Below are positions 60,128-63,344 of a stretch of 63,344 nucleotides of DNA, piece by piece; positions within the stretch are counted from its first letter, which is position 1; each line of letters starts with the position of its first letter. The stretch spans positions 1 through 63,344 of the forward strand of contig JAGBRL010000062.1 of the NCBI GenBank assembly GCA_017632345.1. The letters are read 5' to 3'. Origin of the DNA: Paludibacteraceae bacterium. Its GTDB lineage: Bacteria; Bacteroidota; Bacteroidia; Bacteroidales; Paludibacteraceae. A model generated the notes under the pieces. It was not told where the DNA came from. It did no database searches and saw only the letters and a program-made list of their open reading frames with translations. The translations under genes were made by a program, and so were the position numbers.

Positions 60128-61138
60128 TTATTTTCCCGGACTTAAGATTCTAAAGGAATTAAACGCTTTGTCCACAATCTTTTTGTAACCTTGCTCATAT
60201 CGGTTCTTCTCTCCTGAGAAAATTAACATATACATAGTTTGATTTTTAAAATAAACTTGGACGCAAGCAATAACATTTTTATCCTTTTTTAACCTCATAA
60301 AGACTTTTAACGTTTTTTTTGCCGCATCGACTTCATTGGATTCGATTTTAAAGTTTTCTTTAAATCCAGAAACCAAACCCTTATTTAACTCGTTCAGCTC
60401 TTCTAATTGCTGCACATCTTCACCCAAAGCTGTCGCTGTTAAATAAAACTGTTCCTCAACCAGGTCATCTTCATTGTCCGAAACTTCCTGAAGTGTAATC
60501 ACCTCCTCAGGATCAGCCTCTTCCTTCACAACCTTTTGATAGCCCGATGGATATACAAAGAACACTCTTTCATTGGAAAAAATATCCCAACCATCCTCTA
60601 CCCTTACATTTGGGTTTGTTTTAAATGAATTGAAAATTTTGATTGCCTCCTCTTTATATTTCTCGTACTCCTCTTTTTGCGAGGACAATGCGAGCGAGTA
60701 GGTGTACTTCTTTCCGAATATGACGTACTGAAGGTTTATAACCTCTATATTCTGGTATTTCATAGTGTAAGATAAGCTAACGCCCTCCAATCCGTTCACT
60801 AAAATATTTTCATATTTAAGATCGGCCATGTCACTTTTTTTGAATTCTTCTATGACTTCATCTTTGGTCATTACCCCCAGTTTAGTGATTAGAATGTTCT
60901 CCATAAATGAGTCAGAATCACTTTGGAGCTGCGTGATCAAGGTCACATCCGAATCTGAATATGGCTTGACTGAGGTATATGTTTTAGGATACGAAAAAGA
61001 GAATTCGTAACAATCATAAGTTCGCCACTCTTGATTTTGAGCCGAACTATTTCCCAACAACTCGTTTGCAGCAACTGTAGAAGTATTCGTAAAGAATAAA
61101 ACTGAAAGCAATACGCTAAATAACTTAAAATATTTCAT
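60128..61138 (-). CDS. Secreted protein with two related domains (PsbP/DUF1795-like)
   Basis: The 336-residue protein starts at the ATG at 61138 (MKYFKLFSVLLSVLFF, signal peptide); the alternative TTG at 61147 is less likely. Two halves have matching starts and ends. The first runs YDCYEFSFSYPKTYTSVKP to EAIKIFNSFKTNPN (about 42-190). The second runs WDIFSNERVFFVYPSGYQKV to KIVDKAFNSFRILS (about 194-333). The pattern, a strand pair with FxYP near the start and a helix with FNSF at the end, resembles PsbP/DUF1795-type domains. Function unknown. A TACCTTTG element lies about 90 bp upstream. Confidence 0.75.
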   Translation of the reverse strand: MKYFKLFSVLLSVLFFTNTSTVAANELLGNSSAQNQEWRTYDCYEFSFSYPKTYTSVKPYSDSDVTLITQLQSDSDSFMENILITKLGVMTKDEVIEEFKKSDMADLKYENILVNGLEGVSLSYTMKYQNIEVINLQYVIFGKKYTYSLALSSQKEEYEKYKEEAIKIFNSFKTNPNVRVEDGWDIFSNERVFFVYPSGYQKVVKEEADPEEVITLQEVSDNEDDLVEEQFYLTATALGEDVQQLEELNELNKGLVSGFKENFKIESNEVDAAKKTLKVFMRLKKDKNVIACVQVYFKNQTMYMLIFSGEKNRYEQGYKKIVDKAFNSFRILSPGK

Positions 61139-61145
61139 ATTTTGC

Positions 61146-61164
61146 AAGGAGGTTCCATAAATTC
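61146..61164 (-). repeat. Solo end of the dispersed repeat upstream of the two-domain protein gene
   Basis: AAGGAGGTTCCATAAATTC matches the terminus AAGGTGGGTTCTATAAATTC with three differences. It lies in the 5' leader, 7 bp before the start codon on the opposite strand. Confidence 0.4.
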
Positions 61165-61227
61165 TTTTTCCGCATTAGCAAGCAGTCTGAACCTCATTAC
61201 GACCACTACTAAAACGTTTAGTTTCCA

Positions 61228-61235
61228 CAAAGGTA
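61228..61235 (-). promoter_or_regulatory. -7 promoter element of the two-domain protein gene
   Basis: TACCTTTG on the minus strand, 89 bp upstream of the ATG. Confidence 0.55.
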
Positions 61236-61368
61236 GTACAATTTCCTTGATAAAAACAAATTTTTAGTGTTCTTTTATATAGGATGGGGGGGGAGGTAAT
61301 TTATTGATAATCAACGATTTATTTTTAGCAATGAATTCAATTTGCTTTTTATTGCTGAATATATGATA

Positions 61369-61797
61369 CTAATAAAATGCTATATTACTGTAAATGCCTC
61401 TTAACCTTTTCCCTCTTAAATAATCAAATGCATCAGCTCCTTCCAAGTTACCAGAAACATAATACTTATATTCTAATGTATTTGTTTCGCAGTTATACTT
61501 GTAACAGAAATCATGACCTAGCATTTGCTTAAAATATAATACAGAATTTGTTTTTTTACCATAACCTCTACAAATGAGATAAAAAATGGTGCTGTACGTT
61601 TTTGTCCATAATCCATCTGATTAACAAAAAAGAATCTTATAAATCCATCTGGAACTGTATCTAAATAGCATTGTAATTCCGGGATGCCAAAATTTATAAT
61701 TCGAATCAGTCACGTAGGAAGTTGAACCAAGATGATTTGTATGATAGAAGAATACAAGATTCTCTGTCTCCTCGCTATCCGTAGTCGGATCTATCAT
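61369..61797 (-). pseudogene. Rhs-type protein C-terminal relic
   Basis: On the minus strand the frame starting MIDPTTDSEETENLVF continues FYHTNHLGSTSYVTDSN, a hallmark of the Rhs repeat-associated core. It then loses frame: the best continuation, GIPELQCYLDTVPDGFIRFF, is in another frame. After a TAA at 61621 the first frame resumes with SDGLWTKTYSTIFYLICRGY and runs to a stop at 61369, ending GKRLRGIYSNIAFY. So the region is a degraded coding sequence with at least two frameshifts: the edge of an Rhs core plus a variable tip or following gene. It lies directly downstream of a Tai4-like immunity gene on the same strand. Confidence 0.65.
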
Positions 61798-61815
61798 AAT
61801 ATCATCCTACCCAGA

Positions 61816-62301
61816 TTATTTTCCTTCGATTCTCTTTTTCCAATCTTTAGCCCGCATATAAGATTCTTCTCTATCCCATGAAGGTCTATCCCATGAAGGA
61901 AGAGAATCCCAATATATCATACTTTCATCCGTGAATTTCACAATGCTATCGCTCAATTCGTTACTGTTATAGAAATCTAAACATTTCATTATAATAAGAG
62001 GTTCTCCCGTCATACTCGGATAAAACCTTTGTGAATACTTATATGCAAGAGAATCTATAGCATTAGAATAATAAATAATTGGATCATGAATTTCCCAATA
62101 ACCAGCCAGGCTACCATCTTTATCCAATAATGGATCTTTGATTGGCAGATTTCCGAACCTTGCGTATTTTATACATTTACAAAAAGCGTAATTCTTAAAA
62201 CCATCTTCGAGATGTTCGCGAATAATTGCTGTTGAGTCCTGAGCAAAACATGCTAAATGCGAACAAACGAAAAAAATTGTCATTATTATTTTTCCTTTCA
62301 T
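61816..62301 (-). CDS. Tai4-like T6SS amidase-immunity family protein
   Basis: The 161-residue protein has a signal peptide (MKGKIIMTIFFVCSHLACFA) and resembles Tai4 proteins, the periplasmic immunity factors against Tae4 peptidoglycan amidases of type VI secretion. Visible are NYAFCKCIKYARFGN, then GSLAGYWEI, AIDSLAYKYSQRFYP and, most tellingly, PLIIMKCLDFYNSNELSDSI. No Tae4 effector or T6SS gene lies in the window, so it is an orphan. The C-terminus contains a 15-bp tandem duplication giving PSWDRPSWDRE. An Rhs relic follows immediately. The family call is from remembered motifs. Confidence 0.7.
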   Translation of the reverse strand: MKGKIIMTIFFVCSHLACFAQDSTAIIREHLEDGFKNYAFCKCIKYARFGNLPIKDPLLDKDGSLAGYWEIHDPIIYYSNAIDSLAYKYSQRFYPSMTGEPLIIMKCLDFYNSNELSDSIVKFTDESMIYWDSLPSWDRPSWDREESYMRAKDWKKRIEGK

Positions 62302-62334
62302 TTTTTACTATTTTGATTTTCTTGACTACGATGC

Positions 62335-62342
62335 CAAAAGTA
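62335..62342 (-). promoter_or_regulatory. -7 promoter element of the Tai4-like gene
   Basis: TACTTTTG on the minus strand, 33 bp upstream of the ATG and 6 bp beyond the stop of the preceding gene. Confidence 0.5.
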
Positions 62343-62347
62343 GTAAT

Positions 62348-63344
62348 TTACAGCCACTCTTCCAAATACCTCTCAATGTTCCTCTTCTCGCCGCTGAAGT
62401 TCGCGCCAATCAAAGCGATCTTCTTGCCGCTTGCAAGGAACGGCTGGGCGTAGTTCTTCTCCTTGATTTGTGCCATTGCCTCTTCTGCTGTGCCGTTGTA
62501 TTTGAACTCGAAAACATAGACATAATCGGGCGTCTCGATGGTCATGTCCACACGTCCGTTGGAGGTGTGAAACTCTGCTTTTGTGTAGAGTCCGCAAAGG
62601 TTACACAAGATGAAAAGCACGTTCTGGTAGTGGTTTTCAGTGTCTTTGATGAGGTCATAAGGAGTGTTTGCGAAGAAAGACTCGAGGCGGGTCATGAAAC
62701 CACTAATGTCTCCACCCTTTACCTCTTCAACAAAACTTTCTATCTCGAAAGCAGTGTCACTTGGTCGGACTGATGTGTAACGAGGTATCAGATAGCGCAA
62801 AAATCCGCGTTTTACCTCCTCATTAGGGAATCCTAACAAATAGCCGTCATATTCGTTTTTATACCCTTTAATCGTCAAGTATCCGCTCTGGAAAATCACC
62901 GAAATCGGTTCTGTAGTAGCAATGTCAACCGAATTTAGGACATCAGAACTAACCAACTTTTTTGTTATATTCCACAGCTTCATATCTTGGTCTTGCATCA
63001 ATTCAACCAAGTAAGACGGTGTGCCGGTCTCGAACCAGTAACTGCCGAATTTCAAGTTATCCAAAGTGTTCAAAACACTGAACGGATTATACATTCCAGG
63101 GGCATCTTCTGAAAAATGATAACCATCATAATTTCGCTTTAATTCCGAATAAGCCTTGTCCAAAGAAATTTTTTGAACACTCGCTAAACGCTGAACATAC
63201 GGAGTCAAGACGCCGCGCAACTCATCTTCATCAATACCGCAAAGATTATAATAGCGATTGTCTAAAGATATATCCTTCAGATTGTTCAAATCGCTGAACA
63301 CGCTCACTTTGCCGAACTTCGTCACTCCTGTAAGCATGGCAAAC
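62348..63344 (-). CDS. AAA-ATPase-like / PD-(D/E)XK nuclease-fold protein, C-terminal part
   Basis: The gene enters from the right edge, so the Walker motifs lie outside. The visible part of about 331 residues starts FAMLTGVTKFGKVSVFSDLN, the conserved sensor-like region of the AAA-ATPase_like family. It continues NLKDISLDNRYYNLCGIDED and ends with the nuclease-fold core GRVDMTIETPDYVYVFEFKY and KKIALIGANFSGEKRNI. It belongs to the same superfamily as 27769-29316, but to the more common TGVTKFSKVS subgroup, so the two are not recent duplicates. The methionine at 63337 is internal, not a start. Confidence 0.85.
   Translation of the reverse strand, partial: FAMLTGVTKFGKVSVFSDLNNLKDISLDNRYYNLCGIDEDELRGVLTPYVQRLASVQKISLDKAYSELKRNYDGYHFSEDAPGMYNPFSVLNTLDNLKFGSYWFETGTPSYLVELMQDQDMKLWNITKKLVSSDVLNSVDIATTEPISVIFQSGYLTIKGYKNEYDGYLLGFPNEEVKRGFLRYLIPRYTSVRPSDTAFEIESFVEEVKGGDISGFMTRLESFFANTPYDLIKDTENHYQNVLFILCNLCGLYTKAEFHTSNGRVDMTIETPDYVYVFEFKYNGTAEEAMAQIKEKNYAQPFLASGKKIALIGANFSGEKRNIERYLEEWL

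Noticed and set aside
1..63344. tRNA or rRNA genes
   Set aside because: No cloverleaf with GGTTCGA-type T-arm and no rRNA-like segment was noticed on reading; a dedicated scan could still find a missed tRNA.

Overview
The window is chromosomal DNA from a member of the Bacteroidales (Bacteroidota), probably a gut or rumen polysaccharide degrader. Four lines of evidence point there. Secreted enzymes end in Por/type IX secretion (T9SS) sorting domains. At least 23 start-proximal sites match the Bacteroidota -7 promoter element TAnnTTTG, while Shine-Dalgarno sequences are weak or absent. There are Bacteroidota-typical families: GldA, the trifunctional MMPL/acyltransferase/methyltransferase protein, outer-membrane barrel proteins with a CarboxypepD-like plug, and AAA-ATPase/PD-(D/E)XK proteins. 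Finally, a DapL-type aminotransferase and meso-DAP dehydrogenase lie side by side. I cannot name genus or species. No tRNA, rRNA, CRISPR array, prophage or complete insertion sequence was found.

Layout. 1-11 kb: start of a secreted GH5-type glycanase (runs off the left edge), panB, thrC, the recF-DUF721-thioesterase operon, then a plant-cell-wall block (PL1 pectate lyase, GH5 cellulase-type enzyme) followed by tatA-tatC. 11-27 kb: a 1274-residue three-domain exporter/acyltransferase/methyltransferase with an Lrp-type regulator upstream, dxs-mscL, surE-membrane protein-lpxB, a ROK sugar kinase, and a nitrogen/DAP block (divergent DapL-like aminotransferase, gdhA, ddh), then a WG-repeat protein. 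27-40 kb: AAA-ATPase/nuclease-fold protein, SGNH esterase, aroQ-pyk, two outer-membrane proteins, a GldA-like ABC ATPase with a DUF4380-like protein, a candidate small-RNA locus and a Sel1-repeat protein. 40-53 kb: argB, a TPR protein, a lamin-tail surface protein, asd, a YD-like repeat protein, a lemA-TPM cluster of four membrane/surface proteins, and a PfkB kinase with a free-standing MetH reactivation domain. 53-63 kb: a coiled-coil/DUF4112 pair, tadA, efp, a PQQ-like beta-propeller, a protein with two related domains, an Rhs relic next to a Tai4-like immunity gene, and the C-terminal part of a second AAA-ATPase/PD-(D/E)XK protein.

How the genes fit together. Housekeeping pathways dominate: lysine/threonine (asd, ddh, thrC), arginine (argB), pantothenate (panB), shikimate (aroQ), isoprenoid (dxs), lipid A (lpxB) and translation (efp, tadA). 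Between them sit lineage-specific envelope genes. Genes are mostly separated by clear hairpin terminators, several of them bidirectional between convergent genes.

The most unusual signal is a dispersed, MITE-like repeat family with terminal motif GGTGGGTTCTATAAATTCA. It has four full copies (85-196 bp), one diverged copy and several solo ends, all intergenic. One copy ends at the recF start codon. Other points worth attention are the DapL-like enzyme that has lost cofactor-binding residues beside gdhA/ddh, the orphan MetH reactivase, the triple TPM cluster, the unknown coiled-coil/DUF4112 pair and the orphan Tai4-type immunity gene. Comparisons with known families are from memory of their motifs; no database search was possible.
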